Source: Marinobacterium_D sp050908845
Lineage (GTDB): Bacteria; Pseudomonadota; Gammaproteobacteria; Pseudomonadales; Balneatricaceae
NCBI RefSeq assembly: GCF_050908845.1
Contig: NZ_CP194171.1
Span: 2,666,001 to 2,730,000, forward strand
Direction of reading: 5' to 3'
Length of the DNA stretch: 64,000 bases
The number at the start of each line of letters is the position of its first letter. The stretch's first letter is position 1. Made by a program: the position numbers and the translations under genes. This document shows, in pieces, positions 9,225 through 18,070 of the stretch. Below the pieces are notes generated by a model. It did not search any database and was not told the origin of the DNA. It worked only from the letters and a program-made list of their open reading frames with translations.

Positions 9225-9506
9225 ATGGCTACAGCGGCAGCACTACACATACTGGTAAAGACACGAAAAGAAGCTGAAGAGATTCTCGAGCAGCTGAAGA
9301 AAGGCAAAAACTTCAATGAACTGGCCAAACGCCATTCCATCTGCCCCTCCGGCAAGCGCGGCGGTGACCTGGGCGAGTTTCATCGCGGTGATATGGTGAA
9401 GGCGTTCGATGACGTGGTCTTCAAACGCCCGCTGCTCAAGGTACACGGCCCGATCAAAACCCGCTTCGGCTACCACCTGATCAAGACGTTGTACCGGAAC
9501 GGCTAA
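9225..9506 (+). CDS. PpiC-type parvulin peptidyl-prolyl cis-trans isomerase
   Basis: This is a single-domain parvulin of 93 residues, the size of E. coli PpiC, without signal peptide or membrane anchor, so it should be a cytoplasmic prolyl isomerase. Family residues are visible in order: ALHILVKT (first strand and active-site His), FNELAKRHSICPSGKRGGDLGEF, the GDMVKAFDDVVF helix, and the closing KTRFGYHLIK with the second conserved His. The start follows CGGAGGCGTT at proper spacing. It stands alone between a spacer of about 320 bases and the convergent hydrolase gene. Confidence 0.93.
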   Translation: MATAAALHILVKTRKEAEEILEQLKKGKNFNELAKRHSICPSGKRGGDLGEFHRGDMVKAFDDVVFKRPLLKVHGPIKTRFGYHLIKTLYRNG

Positions 9507-9601
9507 TCCCCGCTCTGTGGGTTTATGCCAGTGGTGAGTGGGCCGCTCAGGAATAAAGGCACTACCAGGATCGGCGCTGATTGCACCGCCCTGCCCTGCG
9601 G

Positions 9602-10912
9602 TTAGCTGCCGATCAGCTCAAGCACCTTGCCCAGTAATTGTCGGTCTTTTACCAGGCCCATATGGTTGCTCTTTAAAACGGTGATGCTGTTCCACGGAAT
9701 GGGCGAGCCGTTACCCGGTTCATCCAGCCGCGCACTGCTGGCCAGCACCGTGCCGTCACCCGGCCCGTACGCGACCCACTTTAGCTGCCTGTCACCACGT
9801 TCCCCAGCAAACTCCGAAGGCGTGCGCTGCGCATCACCGACGAAAAGGTGAAACTCCAGGTGATCCGGCACCGCTTCCAGCGGCCGGTCCATCGCCCGCT
9901 GGAAAACCTCTGCATTGTGCAAACACTTACGCAGATGATCCTCGGCGACCTCCAGTCGACGGCCTGGCGAAGACAGGCCCGGCAGCTGACGTGCACGTTC
10001 TTCATCCAGCCAGGAGGCGGTTATCCCCCAGTCGCGGGACAGCCAGAAATCAGCATCGAGAATGTTGTTATCTCTGTTGCCGTGCGGCCTGTGCCTGGGG
10101 CGCGGCAACAGTTGATAGCCGGAGGGAAAGGTGCCCACCAGTACCGGGCCGTACGCAGGGTGAATGGGGTTAGCGGGGATACCCTGTACCAGCCTGTCCA
10201 GCATCTGCACGGCACCGGCGTTGGGCGTTCCGATGATCACCGCTTTGTCGACGTATGCCGCGCCCGCCCAGTTAAGACGGGGTCCCGAGCCGTCATAGGG
10301 CAGCAGCTGGCCACCATATTGAAGGAAGTAGCGTAATAAAAGCCCGCCCATTGAATGGGCAACAATATTGAAACGAATCGGATCGCTGCTGTTGCGCTGC
10401 ACCTGCAGGAACCGTGTGGCGCGATGAATAAAAGCCTGCAAAGCGATAGCGCTTTCATCCAGACTTCTGCGCCAGTCGTAACTGAACTCGAAGGCCTCAG
10501 CGCCATTGCCTTCGCCGGGATGTTCGGCAAAGGTATCGGCGAAGCTCTGAACCCCCATAGCACTCATTACATCGCCGTAGGCGGTCAGCTTTAGCGGCAC
10601 ACCAATCATCGAACCACGCACAATGCCCAACACGCCATCAACCTGACTGCCGCTGCGGAGCCGATCCAGAGGAGTGCCGATCTCCATCGGCAGGCCAAAC
10701 AGCTGCGCCGCCTCACTGGAGGCAGGGTCAGTGTATCCAGGGCACCATTCGCCCCAGACGGACTGCGACGCTGAATCCGCCACGAGCTTGGAACCCAGCA
10801 CACCCGGAATCACGATAACCGGGTTTCGGGGACCCTTATCCTGCGCAAAGCTCTTCTGCCGATCTGTCATCGCATCTGCTGACACTTGAGATATTAGCGT
10901 GGGTGGAGACAT
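9602..10912 (-). CDS. LCAT-like alpha/beta hydrolase (putative lipase/acyltransferase)
   Basis: This is a predicted serine hydrolase of 436 residues. Early in the protein is the LCAT/PDAT-type motif NPVIVIPGVLGSKLV, with the oxyanion-hole region, followed by WGEWCPGY. The nucleophile elbow is FNIVAHSMGGLLLRYFLQ (G/A-x-S-x-G with Ser in HSMGG). A late GDGTVLASSARLD supplies the Asp region and KSNHMGL a candidate catalytic His. There is no clear signal peptide, so location is uncertain. It is divergent from the RsbU-like gene with an 81-base gap. The substrate could be a phospholipid, a sterol-like ester or a storage lipid. Confidence 0.82.
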   Translation of the reverse strand: MSPPTLISQVSADAMTDRQKSFAQDKGPRNPVIVIPGVLGSKLVADSASQSVWGEWCPGYTDPASSEAAQLFGLPMEIGTPLDRLRSGSQVDGVLGIVRGSMIGVPLKLTAYGDVMSAMGVQSFADTFAEHPGEGNGAEAFEFSYDWRRSLDESAIALQAFIHRATRFLQVQRNSSDPIRFNIVAHSMGGLLLRYFLQYGGQLLPYDGSGPRLNWAGAAYVDKAVIIGTPNAGAVQMLDRLVQGIPANPIHPAYGPVLVGTFPSGYQLLPRPRHRPHGNRDNNILDADFWLSRDWGITASWLDEERARQLPGLSSPGRRLEVAEDHLRKCLHNAEVFQRAMDRPLEAVPDHLEFHLFVGDAQRTPSEFAGERGDRQLKWVAYGPGDGTVLASSARLDEPGNGSPIPWNSITVLKSNHMGLVKDRQLLGKVLELIGS

Positions 10913-10993
10913 GACTACGCCTGGCTAACCTGATTCAAAGGATTATAGTAATCTGCTCTCAAATCGTCGCGCTAACCACCTGAGGGCGGGTAG

Positions 10994-13024
10994 ATGAGAA
11001 ACAGGGCTGTTCCGTTCCAGAAAAGCTTGCTGTTCAACCTCACATCGGGAGTCCTTCTCCTCGGGATTATCCTGCTGCTTACCTCCCTTTTTGTGACGGA
11101 CAGAACGGTGAAAAGGCTGTCCGGTGCGCTGACCAATCAGGTGATCGCCACCACCGATGCGAAAATCACGGGTTTCTTTGAGACCGTTCAGGCTGGCATC
11201 GAAATTTCAGCCGAGCGTTCCATCAGCGGTGAGTTCGAGCAATTTCCCGTAGAGAGCCTGGACCGTTATTTCACCCCGCTTATCGAAAGGCTGCCGCAAC
11301 TCTCTTCGGTCATGTATGCCCATGAAAATGGCGATGAATACATGCTGCTCCAGTCCGGCAGTCGCTGGCAGAGCCGGCTTACCAAACCGATATCCTGGGG
11401 AAGCCGGGAAGAGTGGCGCGAATGGAGTGCACAGGATGATCCCAGGCCTGTCCAGCAACGCGAACTCAGCTACGATGCGAGACAACGCCCCTGGCACCAG
11501 GGCGCTCTGCAGTTGCTTGCCGAACTTGGGGATGATGCCCCCATTCGTGAGCGGATCTACTGGACCCGCCCCTACAAGTTTTTCACCACCCAGGAGCCGG
11601 GCTTGACCCTGAGCCTCGCGCAGCGAACCCGCACGGGACAGGTCGTGGTTTTGGGTTTCGATATTCTGCTGGCTGACATCAGCCGCTTTACCTCGAATCT
11701 TGTGGAGGGCCGGGACGGCAAGGTGTTCGTACTAAGGGGCAAACCCGACAGTCCCCAGGGCATGCTGGTGGTGGGTGTACCCGCCGATGAGCGCTTCAAT
11801 GATGAAGCGACCATGATCGAATTTGTCCTGAGCCGACCCGCCGAGCTGGGCGGCCCGCTGGCCAGCTTTGTCAGCGACGCACTGGAAACGCAGACAACCC
11901 TGCCGGGGTCTCCTGTTGAGTTCATGCATGATCAGGAATCCTGGTGGGGTGAAATCACCCGCTCCAAACTCCGAACATCGGATGACATCTGGATAGGTGC
12001 AGTGGTACCGGAGGAGCAACTGCTTGAGGCCCTGCCCAACTCGGGGCTGATCATCATCGTGACCACCGCCGCCGTGTTGCTGCTGGCGATGCTGCGCGCC
12101 CTGTGGCTGTCGCGCCGTTACGCAGCGCCGCTACAGCAACTGACCGATAACGGTAACCGTATGCAACGGCTGAATTTCGAGCCGGTGAAGCCGGTAAAGT
12201 CCAATATCATGGAGATCCGCCATTTATCTGCGACTCTGGAGCGGATGCGTGCGGCACTGCAAACCTTCTCGGCGGCACGGGAAGATCTGCGTGTGGCGCG
12301 ATCGATTCACAAGAGGCTGGTGCCGGAACGCCTGCCCGCCCCGCCCAATCTCGACATCCATGTATGGCATGAGTCTTCAGAAGCGGTGGGCGGCGAGTTT
12401 TACGATGCCATCCACCTGACCAATGATGACGGCCCAGGCAACAGGACTCTGCTGCTGGCGCTGTTCAAACTACCAGGAAATGGCCTGGATGCGGCGATTC
12501 ATGGCACCCAGTTACGTGCCGCACTGCGCGCCGCTGCTCACGAAAGTACGGACCTGCCTGCACTGGTTAAGCGCCTGGAAACCTTTGTCGATGAAGACCT
12601 TGCCGGGATTGGGCCCGTCGGTCTTTGGCTGCTGGGGATCGATAAAGCTGGAGAGCGCGTCAGGGCGTTAGGTCTTGGCATGGACCCACTGCTGTTACGG
12701 CGCGGGCAGAACACTGATCAGCTGGCCGCTCAAGCAGGCCCTCTGGGACTGGGGCCAAGGATTGAAACCGTTCAGAGCGTTAATTTAGAGCTCTCCCGGG
12801 GAGATATCCTGATGATCGCGTTGGATGGAGTGGTAGACGCGCTGAATGATGAGCGCCAGCGTTACGGGATAGCAGGGCTCGAATTTGCCCTGCGAGAACT
12901 TGGCCCGGGCACAGCCGAGAACCTGGTCACGCGGGTACGCAACGACCTGGAACGATACAGCAGCGGCCCCCTTGGGGACCGCACACTGCTGGTTCTGCAG
13001 GCAAAAGCTGATATTGCCGGGTAA
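10994..13024 (+). CDS. Membrane sensor with SpoIIE/RsbU-type PP2C phosphatase domain
   Basis: The protein has 676 residues. A membrane segment at about 13-35 is followed by a large periplasmic sensor region of dCache type (about 36-345). A second membrane segment (LIIIVTTAAVLLLAMLRALWL), a HAMP-like linker (AAPLQQLTDNGNRMQRL) and a C-terminal PP2C domain (about 430-670) follow. Such proteins dephosphorylate an anti-sigma-factor antagonist. The usual metal motif VGGDFYD reads VGGEFYD here (E468, D471), and the later DGVxEA motif reads DGVVDA, so activity may be altered. No antagonist or anti-sigma gene is adjacent. The ribosome site GAGGGCGGG precedes the ATG. Confidence 0.85.
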   Translation: MRNRAVPFQKSLLFNLTSGVLLLGIILLLTSLFVTDRTVKRLSGALTNQVIATTDAKITGFFETVQAGIEISAERSISGEFEQFPVESLDRYFTPLIERLPQLSSVMYAHENGDEYMLLQSGSRWQSRLTKPISWGSREEWREWSAQDDPRPVQQRELSYDARQRPWHQGALQLLAELGDDAPIRERIYWTRPYKFFTTQEPGLTLSLAQRTRTGQVVVLGFDILLADISRFTSNLVEGRDGKVFVLRGKPDSPQGMLVVGVPADERFNDEATMIEFVLSRPAELGGPLASFVSDALETQTTLPGSPVEFMHDQESWWGEITRSKLRTSDDIWIGAVVPEEQLLEALPNSGLIIIVTTAAVLLLAMLRALWLSRRYAAPLQQLTDNGNRMQRLNFEPVKPVKSNIMEIRHLSATLERMRAALQTFSAAREDLRVARSIHKRLVPERLPAPPNLDIHVWHESSEAVGGEFYDAIHLTNDDGPGNRTLLLALFKLPGNGLDAAIHGTQLRAALRAAAHESTDLPALVKRLETFVDEDLAGIGPVGLWLLGIDKAGERVRALGLGMDPLLLRRGQNTDQLAAQAGPLGLGPRIETVQSVNLELSRGDILMIALDGVVDALNDERQRYGIAGLEFALRELGPGTAENLVTRVRNDLERYSSGPLGDRTLLVLQAKADIAG

Positions 13025-13210
13025 AACAACATCTTGCTTCAATGGTCTCCAGCCACTGCGACGAATTTAGCCGGTCCAAGGATACAGGGCGGATCGTTTG
13101 CTGCGTCCATCCCTGGTCACTCTTACACCCGCTAACGTCGAACCTGCAGCTGGAGATCCACCACCGCCCTTGTTGGGCATCAGCCCCCGAACGGTCTGCG
13201 GCCCAAGGCC

Positions 13211-16105
13211 TCAGTCCATATAGGACTCAATATCGGGGCAGGAACAGATGAAATGTCTGTCGCCATAGACGTTGTCCACGCGGTTGGTTGCCGGCCAGAA
13301 TTTGCGCGACTTGGCACGCTCGGTCGGGAATGCAGCCTCGTCCCGCGAGTAGGGGCGATTCCATTCATCGGCTGCCAGATCCGCCTGGGAGTGCGGAGCC
13401 TGGGTCAGCGGGTTATTGTCCAGTGGCCACTCGCCGTTTTCCACGCGGTGGATCTCTGCGCGGATACTCAGCATCGCTTCGATAAAGCGGTCCAGTTCGA
13501 GCTTGGATTCCGACTCTGTCGGTTCCACCATCAGCGTACCCGGCACCGGGAAGGACATGGTCGGCGCATGGAAACCGTAGTCCATCAGACGCTTGGCGAT
13601 ATCCTCCTCGCTGATGCCGCTGGCTTCTTTCAGCGGACGGATATCGATGATGCACTCGTGCGCCACGCGACCGTTGCGTCCGGCGTAGAGAATCGGGTAA
13701 TCGGACTTCAGCCGCTCGGCCAGATAGTTGGCGTTGAGGATCGCCACCTCGGTAGAGCGCTTCAGGCCGTCACGACCAAGCATGCGGTTGTACATCCAGG
13801 TGATCGGCAGGATCGACGCGGAACCGAAAGGTGCCGCTGAAACCGCACCTTCGGCAGGCAGCGATTCGATGGGGCTGACCACATGGCCCGGCAGGAACGG
13901 AGCCAGATGCTCCTTGACACCGATCGGGCCCATGCCGGGGCCACCGCCACCGTGCGGGATCGCGAAGGTCTTGTGCAGGTTCAGGTGCGACACGTCGGAA
14001 CCGATCAGGCCCGGCTTGGCCAGCCCCACCTGGGCGTTCATGTTGGCGCCATCCATGTACACCTGGCCACCGAACTTGTGAATAATCTGGCAGATCTCGA
14101 CGATCTCCTCCTCGTAGACACCATGGGTCGACGGGTAGGTGATCATCAGCGCCGACAGGCTCTCGGCATGCAGCTCCGCCTTTTCGGCCAGATCATGCAG
14201 ATCCACGTTGCCCTGCTCGTCGCAAAGAGTCACGACAACTTTCATACCCATCATCGCGGCGGAAGCCGGGTTGGTGCCATGGGCAGAGGACGGAATCAGG
14301 CAGACATCACGATGTCCCTCGCCGATAGACTCCTGGTATTTGCGGATCGCCATCAGGCCGGCGTATTCGCCGGAGGCGCCGGAGTTAGGCTGCAGCGAGA
14401 CACGGTCATAGCCGGTGATCTCAACCAGCTGCTCTTCCAGCTGCTTGAGCATCTTGTGATAGCCCCGCGCCTGATCGAGCGGCGCGAACGGATGCATATT
14501 GGCGAATTCGGGCCAGGTGACCGGAATCATCTCGGCGGTGGCGTTCAGCTTCATGGTGCAGGAGCCCAGCGGAATCATGCCGTGTACCAGCGAGTAATCC
14601 TTGTTCTCCAGGCTCTTCATGTAGCGCAGCATCTCGGTCTCGCTCTGGTAGCGATTGAAGGTCGGGTGCTGCAGAATCGCGTCTTCGCGGCGCTGGTCGG
14701 CGCGGATGCCGATCGCTTCACCATCGCGGATGCGATCGTCCAGATTGAGGATATTCAGGTCGTGGTTTTCACCAAACAGGATCTCGAACAGTTCGCTTAC
14801 ATCCGCTGCCGTGGTGGTCTCATCCAGGCTGATGCCGAAACGCCCTTTATTCGCACCCTTGTCGTTCATAACACGCAGGTTGCAGCCGCGGGCCAGTGCA
14901 CGCTCGTAGACCTCGGCGTCAGCTTCGAAACTCAGGGTGTCGAAGAAGCAGGCGTTGGTTTTGAGCCCTTTGTCGGCCATGCCCAGCGCCAGGATCGCCG
15001 TCAGGCGGTGGACGCGCTCAGCGATCCGCTTGAGGCCATCCGGTCCATGGTAAACCGCGTAAAAGCTGGCCAGGTTGGCAAGCAGCGCCTGGGCGGTACA
15101 GATGTTTGAGGTCGCCTTCTCACGACGGATGTGCTGTTCGCGGGTCTGCATTGCCATGCGCAGCGCCTGCTCACCACGGGAATCCACGGAAACACCGATA
15201 ATACGACCCGGCACCGAGCGCTTCATTTTCTCGCTCGCAGCGAAAAACGCTGCATGCGGACCACCGTAGCCCATCGGCACGCCGAAGCGCTGGGAGGAAC
15301 CGAGCACTATGTCTGCACCAAGCTCACCCGGGGACTTCAGCAGTACCAGTGCCAGCAGGTCGCTGGCGACAGCCACCTTGATGTCACGCGCCTTGGCGGA
15401 CTCGATCAGCTCACCGAGATCACTGATATCGCCAAAGCTGCCCGGATACTGCAGCAGCGCACCAAAGGCGTCGTGCTCTGCGACGTTGCTGGCCGCATCG
15501 ACAACCAGCTCATAGCCGAAATAGTCGGCACGGGTTTTAACCACGTCCAGGGTCTGCGGATGCACATCGTCAGCGATGAAAAACAGGTTGCTCTTCTTGC
15601 GGCTGGAGCGCTTGCACAGGGTCATCGCTTCGGCGGCAGCGGTGGCTTCGTCCAGCAGTGAGGCGTTCGCCAGCGGCATGCCGGTCAGGTCCATAACCAT
15701 CTGCTGGAAGTTCAGCAGCGCTTCGAGACGGCCCTGAGAGATCTCCGGCTGGTAAGGAGTGTAGGCGGTGTACCAGCCCGGGTTCTCCATGACATTACGC
15801 AGGATCACATTGGGCAGGCGGGTGTTGTAGTAGCCCATACCGATATAGGACTTGTTGACCTGGTTAAGGTCTGCCATCGCCTTCAGCTCGGCCAGTGCTT
15901 CGGCTTCATCGATACCGGCCGCCATGCCCAGATCATCGGACAGACGAATAGTTTCCGGTACAGTCTGTGCGATGAGCTGATCGAGGGATTCGACACCGAG
16001 TTGCTCAAGCATCGCCAGCTGTTCGGCCGCACCAGGGCCCACATGACGACGGGTAAAAGCGTTGTTCTGCTCCAGGTCGCTAATAGAGAGCGATTCAAAA
16101 GACAT
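13211..16105 (-). CDS. gcvP: Glycine dehydrogenase (decarboxylating), P-protein of the glycine cleavage system
   Basis: This PLP enzyme decarboxylates glycine and passes the aminomethyl group to lipoyl-GcvH. At 964 residues it is the full single-chain form found in most proteobacteria. The PLP lysine lies in NLHKTFAIPHGGGGPG, the glycine-rich hallmark of the family. Other typical stretches are AFTRRHVGP near the N-terminus and MIPLGSCTMKLNA. It follows gcvH on the minus strand with 119 bases between, and is convergent with the RsbU-like gene. No terminator was recognised in the 186 bases after the stop. Confidence 0.98.
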   Translation of the reverse strand: MSFESLSISDLEQNNAFTRRHVGPGAAEQLAMLEQLGVESLDQLIAQTVPETIRLSDDLGMAAGIDEAEALAELKAMADLNQVNKSYIGMGYYNTRLPNVILRNVMENPGWYTAYTPYQPEISQGRLEALLNFQQMVMDLTGMPLANASLLDEATAAAEAMTLCKRSSRKKSNLFFIADDVHPQTLDVVKTRADYFGYELVVDAASNVAEHDAFGALLQYPGSFGDISDLGELIESAKARDIKVAVASDLLALVLLKSPGELGADIVLGSSQRFGVPMGYGGPHAAFFAASEKMKRSVPGRIIGVSVDSRGEQALRMAMQTREQHIRREKATSNICTAQALLANLASFYAVYHGPDGLKRIAERVHRLTAILALGMADKGLKTNACFFDTLSFEADAEVYERALARGCNLRVMNDKGANKGRFGISLDETTTAADVSELFEILFGENHDLNILNLDDRIRDGEAIGIRADQRREDAILQHPTFNRYQSETEMLRYMKSLENKDYSLVHGMIPLGSCTMKLNATAEMIPVTWPEFANMHPFAPLDQARGYHKMLKQLEEQLVEITGYDRVSLQPNSGASGEYAGLMAIRKYQESIGEGHRDVCLIPSSAHGTNPASAAMMGMKVVVTLCDEQGNVDLHDLAEKAELHAESLSALMITYPSTHGVYEEEIVEICQIIHKFGGQVYMDGANMNAQVGLAKPGLIGSDVSHLNLHKTFAIPHGGGGPGMGPIGVKEHLAPFLPGHVVSPIESLPAEGAVSAAPFGSASILPITWMYNRMLGRDGLKRSTEVAILNANYLAERLKSDYPILYAGRNGRVAHECIIDIRPLKEASGISEEDIAKRLMDYGFHAPTMSFPVPGTLMVEPTESESKLELDRFIEAMLSIRAEIHRVENGEWPLDNNPLTQAPHSQADLAADEWNRPYSRDEAAFPTERAKSRKFWPATNRVDNVYGDRHFICSCPDIESYMD

Positions 16106-16224
16106 AGCTTGTAACCTGTGTTAATGGCCGCCCTGGACTGCGTGCCTGAGCGGTAGGTGATTGATCGGCGCGGAGATCTACCCCGCGCTATCCAGATGGG
16201 CTGCGATGATCGGATAAGCCCGGC

Positions 16225-16611
16225 TTAGTCAGCCACTTCGCTGGTGTAGGTATCGGCGTCGAGCAGGTGATCCAGAGTCTCACCCTCTTCCAGACGGATG
16301 CGCACCAGCCAGCCACCCTCATAGGGCTCTTCATTCAGTACTTCCGGGCTGTCGTTCAGCGCTTCGTTAACCTCGATGACTTCACCGGCCACAGGGGCGT
16401 AGATATCGGATGCGGCCTTGACCGACTCCACCAGCGCGAACTCCTGCTCGCGGCTGACTTCAGTGCCAACTTCCGGCAGTTCGACGAAAACCACGTCGCC
16501 CAGCAGCTCCTGGGCATGATCAGAGATACCAACGGTGACGATGCCGTCGCCCTGCTCGAGGACCCATTCGTGGGATTTGGCGTATTTCAGATTGGTCGGG
16601 ACATTGCTCAT
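16225..16611 (-). CDS. gcvH: Glycine cleavage system H protein
   Basis: This is the lipoyl carrier that shuttles the aminomethyl group between GcvP, GcvT and the L-protein. The 128 residues match the family. The lipoylated lysine lies in LVESVKAASDIYAP, and the start YAKSHEWV and the C-terminal GGWLVRI are typical. AGGAG precedes the ATG with a seven-base spacer. A terminator-like hairpin upstream (16682-16718) separates it from glyA, so gcvHP may be transcribed from its own promoter or by read-through. Confidence 0.97.
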   Translation of the reverse strand: MSNVPTNLKYAKSHEWVLEQGDGIVTVGISDHAQELLGDVVFVELPEVGTEVSREQEFALVESVKAASDIYAPVAGEVIEVNEALNDSPEVLNEEPYEGGWLVRIRLEEGETLDHLLDADTYTSEVAD

Positions 16612-16681
16612 TGTTTGACTCCTTTAAAAGGCTACTCGCGCGGAAACGTCCAGCGCCGCCTTCAAATCTTGAAAAAATCGT

Positions 16682-16718
16682 AAAAAAGGCCGGTACACGC
16701 GGCGCACCACGCGTACCG
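16682..16718 (-). terminator. Terminator-like hairpin between glyA and gcvH
   Basis: Read on the minus strand, CGGTACGCG pairs with CGCGTACCG (one bulged T in the 3' arm), followed by GCC and a run of six T. It lies directly after the glyA stop and would end or attenuate the sdaA-glyA transcript before gcvH. Confidence 0.7.
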
Positions 16719-16750
16719 ACTCAGGTAAGGGAACTGTAAATAGAACTAAC

Positions 16751-18034
16751 TCAACGATAGAGCGGGAAGCGCTTGCACAGCGCCTGCACCTGTTCGCGCA
16801 CCTGCTGTTCGACGGCGCTGTTGTCGTCCGGATTCTGTGCCAGGCCATCGAGCACATCGCCGATCAGCTGTCCGATCTGGCGGAACTCTTCAGAACCGAA
16901 ACCACGGGTGGTTCCGGCCGGTGTGCCGAGACGGATACCGGAGGTCACCATCGGTTTCTCCGGATCAAACGGGATACCGTTCTTGTTGCAGGTGATACCG
17001 GCGCGCTCCAGCGCTTCCTCAACCTGGTTGCCCTTAAGCCCCTTGGGTCGCAGATCCACCAGCATCAGATGGGTGTCGGTGCCGCCACTGACGATATCGC
17101 AACCGCGCTCCACCAGAGTGGCCGCCAGCACACGGGCGTTTTCGATCACCTGGCTGATATAGCTCTTGAACTGCGGCTGCAGTGCTTCGCCGAAGGCAAC
17201 CGCCTTACCGGCGATCACGTGCATCAGCGGACCGCCCTGCAGACCCGGGAAAACGGCGGAATTGATCTTCTTGCCGAGATCCAGGTCGTTGGAGAGGATC
17301 ATGCCGCCACGGGGACCGCGCAGGGTCTTATGGGTGGTAGTGGTCACCACATGGGCGTGGGGCAGCGGGCTCGGATGCGCACCAGTGGCGATCAGACCGG
17401 CGATATGCGCCATGTCCACCATCAGGTAGGCACCGACCTTGTCGGCAATCTCACGGAAACGGGCGAAGTCGAGGGTACGGGGAATCGCAGAACCACCGGC
17501 AATGATCAGCTTGGGCTGACACTCAACCGCCTGGGCTTCGACAGCATCGTAATCGATCTGCTGGGTCTCTTTGTCCACGCCATACTGCACGGCGTTGAAC
17601 CACTTGCCGGACAGCGCCGGACGCGCTCCGTGAGTCAGGTGACCACCGGCATCCAGGGACATACCCATCACCGTATCACCCGGCTGCAGCAGCGCCAGGA
17701 ACACGGCACCGTTGGCCTGGGCACCGGAGTGCGGCTGCACATTGACGAACTGGCAGTCGAACAGAGTCTTGGCGCGCTCGATCGCCAACGCCTCAACCTC
17801 ATCGACATATTCGCAGCCACCGTAGTAACGACGACCCACATAACCCTCGGCGTACTTGTTGGTCAGCAGAGTGCCCTGCGCCTCCATCACCGCCTTGGAA
17901 ACGATATTCTCGGAGGCAATCAGTTCAATCTGTTCTTCCTGGCGTACGGCCTCGCGCTCTACCGCCGTCATCACGTCGGCATCGCGGGTTGCCAGGTCAT
18001 CAGCAAAAAAAGCGTCGGTGTTTAGCGTATTCAT
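16751..18034 (-). CDS. glyA: Serine hydroxymethyltransferase
   Basis: This PLP enzyme interconverts serine and glycine with tetrahydrofolate. With GcvTHP it turns two glycines into one serine. The chosen ATG at 18034 is preceded by GGGTGA; the in-frame ATG at 18049 has no ribosome site. About 427 residues, as usual. The PLP lysine lies in VVTTTTHKTLRGPRGG, and the family start LIASENIVS and GYVGRRYYGGCEYVD are present. It lies 36 bases after sdaA in the same direction, so serine formed here can go straight to SdaA. Confidence 0.97.
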   Translation of the reverse strand: MNTLNTDAFFADDLATRDADVMTAVEREAVRQEEQIELIASENIVSKAVMEAQGTLLTNKYAEGYVGRRYYGGCEYVDEVEALAIERAKTLFDCQFVNVQPHSGAQANGAVFLALLQPGDTVMGMSLDAGGHLTHGARPALSGKWFNAVQYGVDKETQQIDYDAVEAQAVECQPKLIIAGGSAIPRTLDFARFREIADKVGAYLMVDMAHIAGLIATGAHPSPLPHAHVVTTTTHKTLRGPRGGMILSNDLDLGKKINSAVFPGLQGGPLMHVIAGKAVAFGEALQPQFKSYISQVIENARVLAATLVERGCDIVSGGTDTHLMLVDLRPKGLKGNQVEEALERAGITCNKNGIPFDPEKPMVTSGIRLGTPAGTTRGFGSEEFRQIGQLIGDVLDGLAQNPDDNSAVEQQVREQVQALCKRFPLYR

Positions 18035-18070
18035 AGACTTATCACCCATATGTATTCGATTAAAGCCGGA

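Noticed and set aside
13883..15109. 408-codon open frame on the plus strand
   Set aside because: It lies wholly antisense to gcvP, has low-complexity His/Arg/Gly-rich content and no family pattern. It is a GC-driven shadow of a real gene.
17069..18025. 318-codon open frame antisense to glyA
   Set aside because: Shadow of glyA with biased composition and no recognisable domain.
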